DNA from: Cellulosimicrobium terreum
Lineage (GTDB): Bacteria; Actinomycetota; Actinomycetes; Actinomycetales; Cellulomonadaceae
Direction: 5' to 3'
Assembly (NCBI GenBank): GCA_014803435.1
Contig: JACYFD010000001.1
Location: 1,116,001-1,180,000, forward strand
Length of the DNA: 64,000 nucleotides
Made by a program: the position numbers and the translations under genes. Below the pieces are notes generated by a model, which made no database searches, was not told the DNA's origin, and worked only from the letters and a program-made list of their open reading frames with translations. Each line of letters begins with the position of its first letter. Position 1 is the stretch's first letter. Shown here in pieces: positions 42,776 through 51,335 of this stretch.

Positions 42776-44559
42776 TGACGGAGCAGACGCGCTACCACCC
42801 CGAGGGCATCGACGACGCCTTCGCCGAGGGCCGGTCCGGCGAGGCCGGCGCCTCGCCGGCACGCCCTGCCCTGCCCCGGCTCGGCTGGCGCGGCACGCTG
42901 CGCTGGACGTGGCGGCAGCTCACGAGCATGCGCGTCGCGCTCATGCTGCTCATGCTGCTGGCCGTCGCGGCCGTGCCCGGGTCCGTGTTCCCGCAGCGCC
43001 CGCAGGACCCCGCCGCCGTCCTGCGCTACCTCCAGGAGAACCCGACCGCCGGCGAGTGGCTCGACCGGCTCGGCTTCTTCGACGTGTACATGTCGGTGTG
43101 GTTCTCCGCGATCTACATCCTGCTGTTCGTCTCCCTCGTCGGATGCATCCTGCCGCGCAGCAAGGCCCACCTCCAGGCGCTGCGCGCCCGACCGCCGCGC
43201 ACCCCGCGGCGCTTCGACCGGTTCCCCGCCCAGGGCGACGCCACGACCGACGCCGCGCCCGACGACGTCGTCGCCGCCGCGGCCCGCCACCTGCGCGGGC
43301 GCGTGCGCTGGCTGCCGACCTTCCGGGTCGAGTCGGGCGACGAGGCCGCGGTGACGGCGTCGGGCCGGAACACCGCCCGGCCCGCGGCGCGCACGGTCGC
43401 CGCCGAGCGCGGATACCTGCGCGAGACCGGCAACCTCGTGTTCCACCTGTCGCTCGTCGGGCTGCTCGTCGCCGTCGCCCTCGGCCAGCTCCTGCACTAC
43501 CGCGGGCAGGCGATCGTCACCGAGGAGCGCGGTTTCGCGAACGCCGTCGTCGACTACGACACGTTCGAGAACGGCGCCTGGTTCCGCCCGTCGTCCCTCG
43601 TCCCGTTCTCGATGACGCTCGACTCCTTCGAGGCGGAGTTCGCCCAGGACGCGCTCGCGTTCGCCCAGTCCCGCGACTTCACCGCGAACGTCACCGTGCG
43701 GGACCCGGACGGGACCGCGCACGACGAGACCATCAAGGTCAACCACCCGCTCACCGCGGGCGGAGCGAAGATCTACCTCCAGGGCAACGGCTACGCGCCC
43801 GAGGTCACGGTGCGCGACGCCGACGGCGAGGTCGCGTTCTCCGGCCGTGTCCCGTTCCTGCCCGAGGACACGATGTACACCTCCCAGGGCGTCATCAAGG
43901 TCCCCGACGTCTCGGCCGGGCTGGACCAGATCGGGCTCGTCGGGACGCTCCTGCCGACCGCCGAGGTGAACGACGACGGAACCGCGCAGTCGGTCTACCC
44001 GCAGCCGCTCAACCCGCTGCTCGTCCTCGAGGTGTACAGCGGCGACCTCGGCCTCGACGAGGGCCTGCCGCAGAACGTGTACCGCCTCGACACCGAGAAC
44101 CTCGACGCGGCGGTCGGCGACGACGGGGAGCGCGTCAAGCTTCTCGTCGCGCCCGGCGAGACCGTCGACCTGCCCGACGGCATGGGGTCGATCACGTTCG
44201 AGTCGCTGCCTCGCTACGTCGCGCTCGACCTGCGCCACGACCCGTCCCTCGTGTTCGTGCTCGTCTTCGCGCTCGGGGCGCTCGGCGGGCTCGCCGTGTC
44301 CCTCTTCACGCCGCGTCGGCGGGTCTGGCTGCGCACATGGCGCGAGGAGGCGCCGGGTGAGGGCGACGACGCGTCGACCAGCCGGACCGTCGTGCAGGTC
44401 GCCGGGCTCGCGCGCGGCGACGACGCCGGCCTGCAGGGCGAGGTCGACGCACTGCTCGCCGCGCTCCCCGGCGTGGCACCATCGGGTGAGGGCGACCTCA
44501 CCCCTGCACCCAAGCAGGACCGGACCGCGCGCCAGCGCGCACGAAAGGCTGATCGATGA
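42775..44559 (+). CDS. resB: cytochrome c biogenesis protein ResB (Ccs1)
   Basis: A 594-residue membrane protein. After a ~40-residue polar N-terminus it has helices at RVALMLLMLLAVAAVPGSVF and YMSVWFSAIYILLFVSLVGC. A helix ETGNLVFHLSLVGLLVAVAL follows, then a large outer domain with KVNHPLTAGGAKIYLQGNGY, and a final helix near residue 490. With CcsB it forms the System II synthase that attaches haem to c-type cytochromes. It overlaps ccsB by four bases. Confidence 0.94.
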   Translation: MTEQTRYHPEGIDDAFAEGRSGEAGASPARPALPRLGWRGTLRWTWRQLTSMRVALMLLMLLAVAAVPGSVFPQRPQDPAAVLRYLQENPTAGEWLDRLGFFDVYMSVWFSAIYILLFVSLVGCILPRSKAHLQALRARPPRTPRRFDRFPAQGDATTDAAPDDVVAAAARHLRGRVRWLPTFRVESGDEAAVTASGRNTARPAARTVAAERGYLRETGNLVFHLSLVGLLVAVALGQLLHYRGQAIVTEERGFANAVVDYDTFENGAWFRPSSLVPFSMTLDSFEAEFAQDALAFAQSRDFTANVTVRDPDGTAHDETIKVNHPLTAGGAKIYLQGNGYAPEVTVRDADGEVAFSGRVPFLPEDTMYTSQGVIKVPDVSAGLDQIGLVGTLLPTAEVNDDGTAQSVYPQPLNPLLVLEVYSGDLGLDEGLPQNVYRLDTENLDAAVGDDGERVKLLVAPGETVDLPDGMGSITFESLPRYVALDLRHDPSLVFVLVFALGALGGLAVSLFTPRRRVWLRTWREEAPGEGDDASTSRTVVQVAGLARGDDAGLQGEVDALLAALPGVAPSGEGDLTPAPKQDRTARQRARKADR

Positions 44560-45575
44560 CCGTGGCCGAGCTGAGCCAGGACCTGGTGTGGGCGGCAGCG
44601 ACCGCGCTGACCGTCGCGCTCGTGGCGTTCGCGATCGACCTGTCGCGCCTCGCGGGGCGCCGGGACGACGAGGCGGTGGCCGAACGCGCGGCAGCAGGCG
44701 AGCGTGCGCTCGCGGCCGCGACGAGCGGGACGTCGTCGTCGCCGTACGGTCCCGACGGCGCGACGGACGGGCCGCCCACGGAGGCGGCCGAGCCCCGGCC
44801 GGTGTCGCGCAGGGCCGCCAACATCGGCGTCTCGCTCACGTGGCTCGGCACCGGGCTCCTCCTGCTCGCGATCGTCACCCGCGGCGTCGCGGCCGGGCGC
44901 ACGCCGTGGGCGAACATGTACGAGTTCACGCTCGTCGGGAGCTTCGTCGCGCTCGCCGTGTTCCTGGGCGTCTCGCTGCGGCGCGACGTGCGCTTCCTCG
45001 GGTCGTTCGTGACCGGCCTCGCGGTGCTGTTCCTCGTGCTCGCGCAGAACGCGTTCTTCGTCGTCGCGACGGGCGTCCAGCCCGCGCTGCAGTCGTACTG
45101 GCTCGTGATCCACGTCGGCGTCGCCATCACCGCGACCGGCATCTTCACCGTCTCGTTCGTCACCTCGGTGCTGCAGCTCCTGCGCGACTCGCGCGACGGC
45201 GGCAACGCCTACCTGAACGCGCGCGGCTGGGGATTCCTCGACTCGACGCCCACGCCCACCCAGCTCGAGGCGCTGAGCTTCCGCCTCAACGCGTTCGCGT
45301 TCGTGCTGTGGACCTTCACGCTCATCGGCGGCGCGATCTGGGCCGAGCACGCCTGGGGCCGCTACTGGGGCTGGGACCCCAAGGAGGTCTGGAGCTTCGT
45401 CGTGTGGGTCGTCTACGCGGCCTACCTGCACGCCCGGACGACGCGCGGCTGGTCCGGCCGTCGCGCGGCGTACTTCGTGATCGTCGGCTACGCGTGCGTG
45501 CTGTTCAACTTCACGGGCGTCAACCTGATCTTCAACGGCAAGCACTCGTACTCCGGCCTCGACACCGGCGACTGA
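44556..45575 (+). CDS. ccsB: cytochrome c biogenesis protein CcsB (ResC), haem handling
   Basis: A 339-residue protein with eight predicted helices. The tryptophan-rich haem loop WGRYWGWDPKEVWSFV lies near residue 270. Flanking histidines occur in YWLVIHVGVAIT and YAAYLHARTT. A polar stretch (~35-85) separates the first helix from the rest. It is the last gene of resA-ccdA-resB-ccsB, and is followed by an array of hairpin units. Confidence 0.94.
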   Translation: MTVAELSQDLVWAAATALTVALVAFAIDLSRLAGRRDDEAVAERAAAGERALAAATSGTSSSPYGPDGATDGPPTEAAEPRPVSRRAANIGVSLTWLGTGLLLLAIVTRGVAAGRTPWANMYEFTLVGSFVALAVFLGVSLRRDVRFLGSFVTGLAVLFLVLAQNAFFVVATGVQPALQSYWLVIHVGVAITATGIFTVSFVTSVLQLLRDSRDGGNAYLNARGWGFLDSTPTPTQLEALSFRLNAFAFVLWTFTLIGGAIWAEHAWGRYWGWDPKEVWSFVVWVVYAAYLHARTTRGWSGRRAAYFVIVGYACVLFNFTGVNLIFNGKHSYSGLDTGD

Positions 45576-45590
45576 CGCCCGCACCCGGCC

Positions 45591-45835
45591 GCGACGTAGT
45601 ACCCGGGTCCCGTGGGGTAGTACCGCACTCCCGTTCGTGGGGAGCGTTCACCGCGGCCGGACGGCCGGCGGCGACCCGTCGTGCCCGACGACGGAGCGCG
45701 CGTCCCCGACGCGGGGGCCTCGCCTCGTCGGGCATGGAGGAGACCTGGCGGACCGGGGTACTACCTCGGCGAACCCCGGGACTACCTCGCGGGGCCCGGG
45801 TACTCCGTCGAGAGACCGGGGTGCTGCGTCGGCGG
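45591..45835. repeat. split array of GTAGTACC / GGTACTAC repeat units
   Basis: This 266-bp gene-free stretch between ccsB and the convergent membrane-protein gene contains two forward units (ACGTAGTACCCGGGTCC at ~45594 and GGGGTAGTACCGCACTCC at ~45614). At 45749-45835 there are three or four inverted units (GACCGGGGTACTACCTCGGC, CCCGGGACTACCTCGCG, GCCCGGGTACTCCG and a more divergent GACCGGGGTGCTGCGTCGG). The ~120 bp between are ordinary GC-rich sequence. It probably ends transcription from both sides. It is the same family as the hairpins at 23766 and 28958. Confidence 0.6.
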
Positions 45836-45841
45836 GTCGGG

Positions 45842-46294
45842 TCAGCGGGTTCCAGGCTCGTCGCGGCCCGGGCTGTTGCCCGTCGTGCCGTTGTCGTCCT
45901 CGGTCGTGCCGTCGGTGCCCGGCTGGTCGGCGTCAGGGGCGTCCGCCGGACCGTCCGCGGCCCCGGTCTCGCGCGACTGGCGGCGCTGCTGCTGGTCGAG
46001 GCGCCACAGGAAGTCGGGGTCGTCGTCGGGCGCGACGGGTGCCCCGCGACGTCGTCCGGGACCGGAGCCCGACGGGCCGGACCCACGCCCGACGCCCGAT
46101 CCGCCCGTGCCGCGCGACGCCGCCCGGCTGACGAGGATCCACGCGATCGGGCCGAGGAACGGCAGGAGGATCACGAGGACGACCCACAGGGCCTTCGGCA
46201 CCCCGCCGCGACGCTCGTCGTCGCTCGATGCCAGGTCGACGAGGGCGTAGACGGCGAGGCCGACGGCGAGGAGGACGAGAAGCACGCGGGACAT
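45842..46294 (-). CDS. PLD nuclease N-terminal-domain membrane protein
   Basis: A 150-residue protein. The N-terminal ~55 residues hold two helices: SRVLLVLLAVGLAVYALVDL, and the PLDc_N motif KALWVVLVILLPFLGPIAW. A long Gly/Arg/Asp-rich tail, probably disordered, follows. The function of such short PLDc_N proteins is unknown. It is divergent from the DUF4229 gene, with only 31 bp between starts. Confidence 0.82.
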   Translation of the reverse strand: MSRVLLVLLAVGLAVYALVDLASSDDERRGGVPKALWVVLVILLPFLGPIAWILVSRAASRGTGGSGVGRGSGPSGSGPGRRRGAPVAPDDDPDFLWRLDQQQRRQSRETGAADGPADAPDADQPGTDGTTEDDNGTTGNSPGRDEPGTR

Positions 46295-46325
46295 GGCTCC
46301 ACCCTATGCGCCGTACCCTGGACTC

Positions 46326-46688
46326 GTGCCTCTGCTCGTCTACTCCGTCCTGCGCCTGCTCCTGTTCGTCGTCGCGCTCGGCGCCCTGTGGCTGCTGCAG
46401 ATGCGCGGGTGGCTGCTCGTGCTCGTCGCAGCGGTCCTCGCCCTCATGCTCTCCTACCTGCTGCTGCGCAGGCCGCGCGAGGCCGCCGCGCGCTACCTCG
46501 CGGATCGCGCGGAGCACCGCGCACGGACGGGGGAGCGGTTCTCGCGCGAGATCGAGGACGACGCGGCCACGGAGGACGCCGTGGTCGACGCGGCCGAGCG
46601 GACCTCGTCAGAGCGCGAGACCGACGCCCAGCAGGACACCGTAGGCGAGCTCGAAGAACCCCGTCCCCGCCAGCACCGGGACCAGTAG
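46326..46688 (+). CDS. DUF4229 small membrane protein
   Basis: A 120-residue protein with two adjacent helices (LLFVVALGALWLLQMRGWLL and the next stretch), then PREAAARYLADRAEHRAR and an acidic tail. This is the DUF4229 pattern seen next to menA in actinobacteria; function unknown. GTG 46326 is chosen because it directly precedes the first helix. Its last 81 bases overlap the end of menA on the other strand. Confidence 0.82.
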   Translation: MPLLVYSVLRLLLFVVALGALWLLQMRGWLLVLVAAVLALMLSYLLLRRPREAAARYLADRAEHRARTGERFSREIEDDAATEDAVVDAAERTSSERETDAQQDTVGELEEPRPRQHRDQ

Positions 46689-47477
46689 CGGCCCGCGCGC
46701 CCCGGCGATCACGGGGAGCGTGAGCAGGACCGCCGGGAGCAGCAGCACGAGCACCATCAGCACCCAGGGCGACGCGAACGCGCACACCACCGCGAGCGCG
46801 AGCGGCACCCAGACCATCAGGACGTACACACGCCGTGCGCGCCAGTCCCCGAGCCGCACCGCGAGCGTGCGCTTGCCGGCGACGACGTCGGTGGGGATGT
46901 CACGGATGTTGTTGACCATGAGGATCGCGCACGCCAGGAGGCCGACGGCGACCGCGGCGACGACCGACGGCCACGTCACGACGCCCGCCTGCGTGTAGGT
47001 CGTGCCGAGCGTCGCGACGAGCCCGAAGAACACGAAGACCCCGACCTCGCCGAGCCCGCGGTAGCCGTAGGGGTTGCGTCCGCCGGTGTAGTACCAGGCG
47101 GCGACCTTCGCGAGCGCACCGACGGCGATCAGCCACCACTGACCCGACACCGCGCACAGCGCGAGGCCGAGCACCCCCGCGACCCCGAACGCGGCGAATG
47201 CGGCCGCTCGCACCTCGCCCGGCCGCGCGGCACCGGTCGCGGTGAGGCGCATCGGCCCGACCCGGTCGACGTCGGTGCCACGGATCCCGTCCGAGTAGTC
47301 GTTCGCGTAGTTGACCCCGACCTGCAGCGCCAGGGCGACGCCCAGTGCGAGCAGCGCCGGCCAGAACGTGAAGCCGTCGACCTGTGCCGCGGCGCCGGAC
47401 CCGACGATGACGGGGGTCGCGGCGGCGGGCAGGGTGCGCAGGCGCGCGCCCGCGACCCACTCGGTGGTGCTGGCCAT
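46608..47477 (-). CDS. menA: 1,4-dihydroxy-2-naphthoate polyprenyltransferase MenA
   Basis: A 289-residue UbiA-fold membrane enzyme that attaches the polyprenyl chain to 1,4-dihydroxy-2-naphthoate. The first Asp-rich motif is NYANDYSDGIRGTDVDRVGP (~60-79). The second region is ILMVNNIRDIPTDVVAGKRT (~185-204). About eight or nine helices are expected. ATG at 47477 is preferred to a start ten codons upstream because the conserved part begins WVAGARLRTLPAA. Its C-terminus overlaps the DUF4229 gene tail to tail by 81 bases. Confidence 0.95.
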   Translation of the reverse strand: MASTTEWVAGARLRTLPAAATPVIVGSGAAAQVDGFTFWPALLALGVALALQVGVNYANDYSDGIRGTDVDRVGPMRLTATGAARPGEVRAAAFAAFGVAGVLGLALCAVSGQWWLIAVGALAKVAAWYYTGGRNPYGYRGLGEVGVFVFFGLVATLGTTYTQAGVVTWPSVVAAVAVGLLACAILMVNNIRDIPTDVVAGKRTLAVRLGDWRARRVYVLMVWVPLALAVVCAFASPWVLMVLVLLLPAVLLTLPVIAGARGPLLVPVLAGTGFFELAYGVLLGVGLAL

Positions 47478-47503
47478 GGTGCTCCGTTCTCGTGGGCGAC
47501 CGA

Positions 47504-48700
47504 TCACTCGTGGACGGCCGGCTCGCCGGCGAGACGGGCCACCGCCACGCGATCCACCTTGCCGGGACCGCGCCGGGGCAGGTCCGCCACGACGAGCACG
47601 CGGCGCGGTGCAGCCGCGCGGCCCAGCCTATCCGTGACGTGCGCACGGACCGTCGCGAGCAGGCCGTCCGTGCCGGGTCCGGTCCTGGTGCGGCGCGTCG
47701 TCACGACGGCGACCAGCGCCTGTCCCCACTCGGGGTCCGGGACGCCGACGACGCACACCTCGCCGATCCCGTCCAGCTCCGCGACGGCGGCCTCGACCGC
47801 GGCGGGTGCGACGTTCACACCGCCCGTGACGACGACGTCGTCGGCGCGGCCCAGCACGTCCAGGGCCCCGTCGCGCAGCGTCCCGAGGTCGCTGGTGCGG
47901 AACCAGCGCGTCCCGTCCGCGTCGGACCGGAACGCTGCCGCGGTCGCGGCGGCGTCGTCCACGTAGCCGGCCGCGAGGACGGGTCCGGAGATCTCGACGA
48001 CGCCCGGGCCCGACGGCCCCGACGGCCGGTCGGACCCCGGCCCCGGCGCGAGGCGGACCCGGACCCCGCCCAGCGGGACGCCGTCGTACACGCACCCGCC
48101 GCACGTCTCGGTCATCCCGTAGGTCACGACGACGCGGGCCCCCGCTGCCCGGGCGCGCCGCAGCAGCGTGGGCGACGTCGCGGCACCGCCGACGAGCACC
48201 GCGTCGAGGGCACGCAGGGCGTCGAGGCCGACGGCGTCGCCGCCCTCGGCAGCGGTCACGAGGCGGTGCAGCTGGGTCGGCACGAGCGAGACGTAGCGGC
48301 GCTCCCGTGACGGCGACCGCGCGACCAGGGCGGCGAACGAGGCCGGCGTGAACGGCTCCCCGTCCGGGGCGACCGTCAGACCGAGCCCGGCGGCACGGGA
48401 CCGGGCGACGACCTGGATGCCGGCGACGTGCGTCGCGGGCAGCGTGAGGACCCAGTGCCCGGGTCCGCCGAGGCGCTCGTGCGTCGCGTCCCCGGACGCG
48501 CGCAGGGCCGCGGCGGTGAGGGCGACCTCGCGGGGCTCGCCCGTGGAGCCCGACGTCCGCAGGAGGAGGGCGGTGCCGGGCGGCAGGGGCGGCCCGTCCG
48601 AGGTGGGTGCCGTCGCGACGGGTGGTCCGGAGCCGTCCAGGGCCGCACCCACCGCGGTGACGAGCGACTCGAGATCGGCGGGGACGGCGGCGCGGGTCAC
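47504..48700 (-). CDS. menE: o-succinylbenzoate-CoA ligase MenE
   Basis: A 398-residue adenylate-forming enzyme that activates o-succinylbenzoate. The P-loop is LLLRTSGSTGEPREVAL (~50). TYGMTETCGGCVYDGVPLGG is the A5 motif, RTSDLG the A7 motif, and LPRRGPGKVDRVAVARL carries the catalytic Lys near the end. Compact MenE proteins of about 400 residues are usual in actinobacteria. The GTG at 48700 gives the right N-terminus. It sits 26 bp upstream of menA in the same direction. Confidence 0.93.
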   Translation of the reverse strand: MTRAAVPADLESLVTAVGAALDGSGPPVATAPTSDGPPLPPGTALLLRTSGSTGEPREVALTAAALRASGDATHERLGGPGHWVLTLPATHVAGIQVVARSRAAGLGLTVAPDGEPFTPASFAALVARSPSRERRYVSLVPTQLHRLVTAAEGGDAVGLDALRALDAVLVGGAATSPTLLRRARAAGARVVVTYGMTETCGGCVYDGVPLGGVRVRLAPGPGSDRPSGPSGPGVVEISGPVLAAGYVDDAAATAAAFRSDADGTRWFRTSDLGTLRDGALDVLGRADDVVVTGGVNVAPAAVEAAVAELDGIGEVCVVGVPDPEWGQALVAVVTTRRTRTGPGTDGLLATVRAHVTDRLGRAAAPRRVLVVADLPRRGPGKVDRVAVARLAGEPAVHE

Positions 48701-48796
48701 CCGGTCAGCGTAGGTCGCGGCGTAGGGTGTGCGCGCGCACGCAGGTCGGACGACGTGCGGGAGCGGTGCCGGGGACGGTCGGGACGGGGAGGCTGC

Positions 48797-49897
48797 ATGG
48801 CGGCGATGGCGAGTGGTCGCGGGGCGCACCGATCGACGCGCGCCCGGGTCGTGCGGGGCGTGCTGCCGGTGCTCGTGGCGGCGGCCGCGCTCGCGTGCGC
48901 GTCGTGCACGGGGGAGCCGGCGGACCCGGTGACGCAGACGGTGTCGCCCGACGTCGGTGTCGACAAGGGCGGCGTGCCCTCCCCGGACGTCCCGGTCGTG
49001 TGGCCGCTCACCGGCCTCGAGACCGACGAGGTGGCGCAGCGACCGGCGCTGGCCGTCAAGATCGAGAACTCCCCGCAGGCCCGGCCGCAGACCGGGCTGG
49101 AGCAGGCGGACGTCGTCTGGGAGGAGGTCGTCGAGGGCGGGATCACGCGGTTCGTCGCCGTCTACCACTCCCAGGAGCCGGAGCTGGTCGGTCCCGTGCG
49201 GTCGGTCCGGCCCATGGACCCGTCGATCACGGCGCCGCTGCACGGGGTGCTCGCGTACACGGGCGGCCAGCGGCCGTTCATCGACGCGGTCGGCGCCGCG
49301 GGCGTGCAGTCGGTGATCATGGACGACGGCGACGACGGGTTCGAGAAGACCCCGAACCGGCGTGCCCCCCACAACGTCTACGGCCGCCTCGCGGACTTCT
49401 GGGCCCAGGCCGACGACGACCGGACGTCGCCCCCGCCCGCGGAGCTGGTGCACGCGCGCGAGAAGGGCGAGGGCACGGCGACGACCGACGGTGCCACCGC
49501 GCCGACCCTCGACGTGGCGCTCACGTTCGCGAGCTCGGCCCGCTGGGAGTGGAGCGGTGACGAGGGGGCCTACCTGCGCAGCGAGGGGAGCGTCCCGGCG
49601 GTGTCCTCCGACGGGGTGCGGGTCGGTGCCGAGAACGTGGTCCTCGTGCGCGCGCCGATGGTGAACACGTCGTTCAAGGACCCGGCCGGCGCGCCGGTGC
49701 CGGAGACCAAGATCGTCGGCTCCGGCGAGGGCGTGGTCGCGAGCGGGGGCAAGCAGGTCGCGGTGACATGGTCGAAGCAGGACGTCGACGAGCCGTTGGT
49801 GCTCACCGGGCCGGACGACGAGCCGGTCGAGCTCGAGCCGGGCCGCACGTGGATCGAGCTGGTGCCGGAGGGCTCGGGCAGCTGGGACGTGGGCTGA
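48797..49897 (+). CDS. DUF3048 domain lipoprotein (YerB-like)
   Basis: A 366-residue exported protein. The lipoprotein signal is VVRGVLPVLVAAAALACASC (lipobox Cys near residue 37). DUF3048 then occupies most of the chain: RPALAVKIENSPQARPQTGL, ADVVWEEVVEGGITRFVAVY and ELVGPVRSVRPMD are its hallmarks, and NTSFKDPAGAPVPETKIVGS its second part. Function is unknown. GGGGAGG precedes the ATG. It has no evident operon partner; menE is divergent. Confidence 0.9.
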   Translation: MAAMASGRGAHRSTRARVVRGVLPVLVAAAALACASCTGEPADPVTQTVSPDVGVDKGGVPSPDVPVVWPLTGLETDEVAQRPALAVKIENSPQARPQTGLEQADVVWEEVVEGGITRFVAVYHSQEPELVGPVRSVRPMDPSITAPLHGVLAYTGGQRPFIDAVGAAGVQSVIMDDGDDGFEKTPNRRAPHNVYGRLADFWAQADDDRTSPPPAELVHAREKGEGTATTDGATAPTLDVALTFASSARWEWSGDEGAYLRSEGSVPAVSSDGVRVGAENVVLVRAPMVNTSFKDPAGAPVPETKIVGSGEGVVASGGKQVAVTWSKQDVDEPLVLTGPDDEPVELEPGRTWIELVPEGSGSWDVG

Positions 49898-50017
49898 GGT
49901 CTCACCCCGAGGGCGCACCGCACGGTGCGGCGGGTCCTCCTGAGGGCGGACACGGCGAGCAGAGGTGCAGCCGACGGGCCGATGCGGCGCGGGGCCCCCC
50001 GGAGCGAGGGTGGAGCC

Positions 50018-50269
50018 ATGACGACCTACGACTCCCACGCCGCACCCCGCCACCCCGACGGCGGCGTGCCCGCCGACCACCGCCCCGCCGCTGCTCGGTC
50101 GACCACACAGCCCCCGTCGTTCCCGCCCGCGCAGGGCCGCGAGCCCGGCGCCGCGCGCTCCGCCGTCCCGGTGGTCGTCTCCGTCGGCCTGCTGTTCGGC
50201 CTCGCGGTCGCCGCGGCCTTCGTCGGGCGCGGACTGATCGAGATGCTCTCGGCGCTCGTCGCACCGTGA
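50018..50269 (+). CDS. small single-helix membrane protein, unknown function
   Basis: An 83-residue protein. A proline/alanine-rich N-terminal half of about 48 residues is followed by one helix (SAVPVVVSVGLLFGLAVAAA) and a short amphipathic end. GGAG at 50012-50015 supports the ATG. It ends 13 bp before the convergent menB. I recognise no family. Confidence 0.6.
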   Translation: MTTYDSHAAPRHPDGGVPADHRPAAARSTTQPPSFPPAQGREPGAARSAVPVVVSVGLLFGLAVAAAFVGRGLIEMLSALVAP

Positions 50270-50282
50270 TCCTGCTGCCGGC

Positions 50283-51335
50283 TCAGAACGCGTAGCCGAA
50301 CCCGCTCCAGTCCGGGTCCCGACGCTCGAGGAACGCGTCGCGGCCCTCGACGGCCTCGTCCGTCATGTACGCGAGACGGGTCGCCTCGCCGGCGAACACC
50401 TGCTGGCCCATGAGCCCGTCGTCCGCGAGGTTGAACGCGAACTTGAGCATCCGGATCGCCTGTGGCGACTTCGTCGCGATCGTCCGCGCGTACTCCAGCG
50501 CGAGCGGCTCGAGGTCCGCGTGGTCCGCGACCTCGTTCACCGCGCCCCACGCGTACGCGTCCTGCGCGGAGTACTCGCGTGCGAGGAAGAAGATCTCCCG
50601 CGCCCGCTTCTGCCCGACCTGCCGCGCGAGGTAGGCCGACCCGTACCCGCCGTCGAACGAGCCCACGTTCGCGTCGGTCTGCTTGAACCGCGCGTGCTCG
50701 CGGCTCGCGACGGACAGGTCCGCGACGACGTGCAGCGAGTGCCCGCCACCCGCGGCCCAGCCGTTGACGACGGCGATCACCACCTTGGGCATCGTCCGGA
50801 TGAGGCGCTGGACCTCGAGGATGTGCAGGCGACCGGCGCGCGCCGGGTCGACGGCGTCCGCGGTGACCCCGAGGGTCTCGCCCCCGCCGGCGGGGTCGTC
50901 GACCGCGGTCGTGTACTGGTAGCCGGAGCGCCCGCGGATGCGCTGGTCCCCGCCGGAGCAGAACGCCCAGCCACCGTCCTTGGGGGACGGGCCGTTGCCG
51001 GTGAGCAGGACCGTCCCGACGGCGGACGTCTGGCGTGCGTGGTCGAGGACCCGGTAGAGCTCGTCGACGGTGTGGGGCCGGAACGCATTGCGGACCTCGG
51101 GCCGGTCGAACGCGACGCGCACGACCGGCAGGTCGCGCAGGACCTCTCCGGGCTCGCCGCCGGTGCCGTCGGGAGCACGCTCCACCCCGCGGTGGTACGT
51201 GATGTCCGTGAGGTCATCGAAGCCCGCGACCTCGCGCCACGCGCGTGGGTCGAACGTCTCGGAGACCTGGCGCGGGAGGTCGGGCGTCCGGTCGGCGGGG
51301 GCGGGGACGGCTGGGGTGGGTCCGGTGCTGCTCAC
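50283..51335 (-). CDS. menB: 1,4-dihydroxy-2-naphthoyl-CoA synthase MenB
   Basis: A 350-residue crotonase-fold enzyme that closes the naphthoate ring. WAFCSGGDQRIRGRSGY forms the oxyanion/bicarbonate region; VNGWAAGGGHSLHVVADLSV, TDANVGSFDGGYGSAYLARQ and EYSAQDAYAWGAVNEV are MenB signatures, and the C-terminus ends DWSGFGYAF. A ~25-residue proline-rich N-terminal extension precedes the conserved FDPRAWREV. GTG at 51335 is the start. The upstream EamA gene reads 122 bases into it. Confidence 0.95.
   Translation of the reverse strand: MSSTGPTPAVPAPADRTPDLPRQVSETFDPRAWREVAGFDDLTDITYHRGVERAPDGTGGEPGEVLRDLPVVRVAFDRPEVRNAFRPHTVDELYRVLDHARQTSAVGTVLLTGNGPSPKDGGWAFCSGGDQRIRGRSGYQYTTAVDDPAGGGETLGVTADAVDPARAGRLHILEVQRLIRTMPKVVIAVVNGWAAGGGHSLHVVADLSVASREHARFKQTDANVGSFDGGYGSAYLARQVGQKRAREIFFLAREYSAQDAYAWGAVNEVADHADLEPLALEYARTIATKSPQAIRMLKFAFNLADDGLMGQQVFAGEATRLAYMTDEAVEGRDAFLERRDPDWSGFGYAF

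Noticed and set aside
49918-49930. CCGCAC-g-GTGCGG after the DUF3048 gene as a terminator
   Set aside because: The one-base loop is too small for the full stem, and it is short for this GC content; noted but not listed.
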